Below, in pieces: positions 63,797 to 64,000 of a DNA stretch of 64,000 bases (within the stretch, counting starts at the first letter, position 1; every line of letters starts with the position of its first letter). The notes under the pieces are model-generated. The model was given only the letters and a program-made list of their open reading frames with translations, searched no databases and was not told the DNA's origin. Location: contig JACGCM010001659.1 in NCBI GenBank assembly GCA_014058105.1, positions 6,543,740-6,607,739 on the forward strand, written 5' to 3'. Made by a program: the position numbers and the translations under genes. Origin of the DNA: Kingdonia uniflora (taxonomy: Eukaryota; Streptophyta; Magnoliopsida; Ranunculales; Circaeasteraceae).

Positions 63797-63868
63797 ACTC
63801 AAAAGAGTCAAAACTGAGGTAGTCTTCTTCTCTCTCCTCAACACACTCAGTGAGTAAATCAAGAATTA

Positions 63869-64000
63869 ATGGCATCTCATGATCATCATCATGATCATCA
63901 TGATCACCATGAGGATGATGTGCATGATCATGGTGGATCCTCATCATGGGTAGGAGCTGATTGTCACTCCATCCTGGCCTGTGATACAGCTTTCCATCAT
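63869..64000 (+). CDS. Probable UreG urease accessory protein, first exon, partial
   Basis: ATG 63869 opens MASHDHHHDHHDHHEDDVHD followed by HGGSSSWVGAD. The His/Asp-rich start followed by SSWVGAD is typical of plant UreG, a GTPase that delivers nickel to urease in the cytosol. After GAD at 63960 the forward frame (CHSILACDTAFHH) no longer fits. The reverse complement of the last 40 bases instead encodes DGKLYH, the residues expected after WVGA. The G domain would lie outside the window. The leader begins just beyond the MULE-2 duplication, 72 bp before the ATG. A different His-rich protein is possible. Confidence 0.55.
   Translation, partial: MASHDHHHDHHDHHEDDVHDHGGSSSWVGADCHSILACDTAFHH

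Overview
This is nuclear DNA of a flowering plant, most likely a eudicot. The signs are GT-AG introns, a plastid-targeted adenylosuccinate lyase gene, pentatricopeptide-repeat (PPR) genes, a phytocyanin, a mitochondrial nad2 fragment, and a dense nest of plant LTR retrotransposons and Mutator-like elements (MULEs). Only four host genes look functional or near-functional: adenylosuccinate lyase (7706-12462, +, ten exons), a stellacyanin-type phytocyanin (32222-32825, +, two exons), a P-class PPR protein (48166-49359, -), and the first exon of a probable UreG urease accessory protein at the right edge (63869-64000, +). A broken PPR gene (about 13030-13712) and a short mitochondrial insertion (about 47940-48084) complete the host-derived content. 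All else that I can name is transposon.

Layout: 1-4918 is a TNT1-like copia element on the minus strand whose 3' LTR is cut by the window start. 4919-7380 is intergenic. 7390-12462 is the adenylosuccinate lyase gene with its promoter. 13714-21349 is a nest of one Ty3/gypsy family: element 1 (+), element 2 (-, TATAA target duplication) and a stump called element 3 (-). 21390-24754 is a decayed Tat/Athila-like gypsy with a long LTR. 24780-26770 is a second copia remnant. 27382-30429 is gypsy element 4 (GTACT target duplication). The phytocyanin gene and a small inverted-repeat element follow. 33679-45030 is MULE-1, 11.35 kb, with a perfect 9-bp target duplication. After it come a LINE remnant, the nad2 fragment and the PPR gene. 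49623-63796 is MULE-2, 14.2 kb, which carries a nested SIRE-like copia element and a solo LTR and sits between the PPR gene and the UreG-like gene.

The most striking layer is not genic. Four unrelated transposon families each carry many copies of their own short CpG-containing palindrome with a TTCGA/TCGAA core: ATTGTCGAATTCGACAAT in MULE-1, GTCGTTCGAACGAC in both MULE-2 and the gypsy LTRs, and TATTCGAATA in the SIRE-like LTR. In MULE-1 the palindromes lie in introns, intergenic DNA and subterminal DNA but not in the recognisable exons. MULE-1 has two convergent genes: a FAR1-type transposase, and an unusual fusion of a plant mobile domain, coiled coils and an OTU-like cysteine-protease domain. 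This recalls VANDAL elements, whose VANC protein recognises a short motif repeated in the element's own non-coding DNA. MULE-2 and the gypsy LTRs share more than the palindrome: a module of (A/G)GCTTAATT, seven variable bases, then TCGTTCGAACGAC occurs in both, although one is a DNA transposon and the other a retrotransposon.

The gypsy family is also notable because every copy here joins protease directly to RNase H with no reverse transcriptase between them, so it looks like a non-autonomous lineage amplified in trans. Coordinates of degenerate elements are approximate, and family calls rest on reading motifs by eye.
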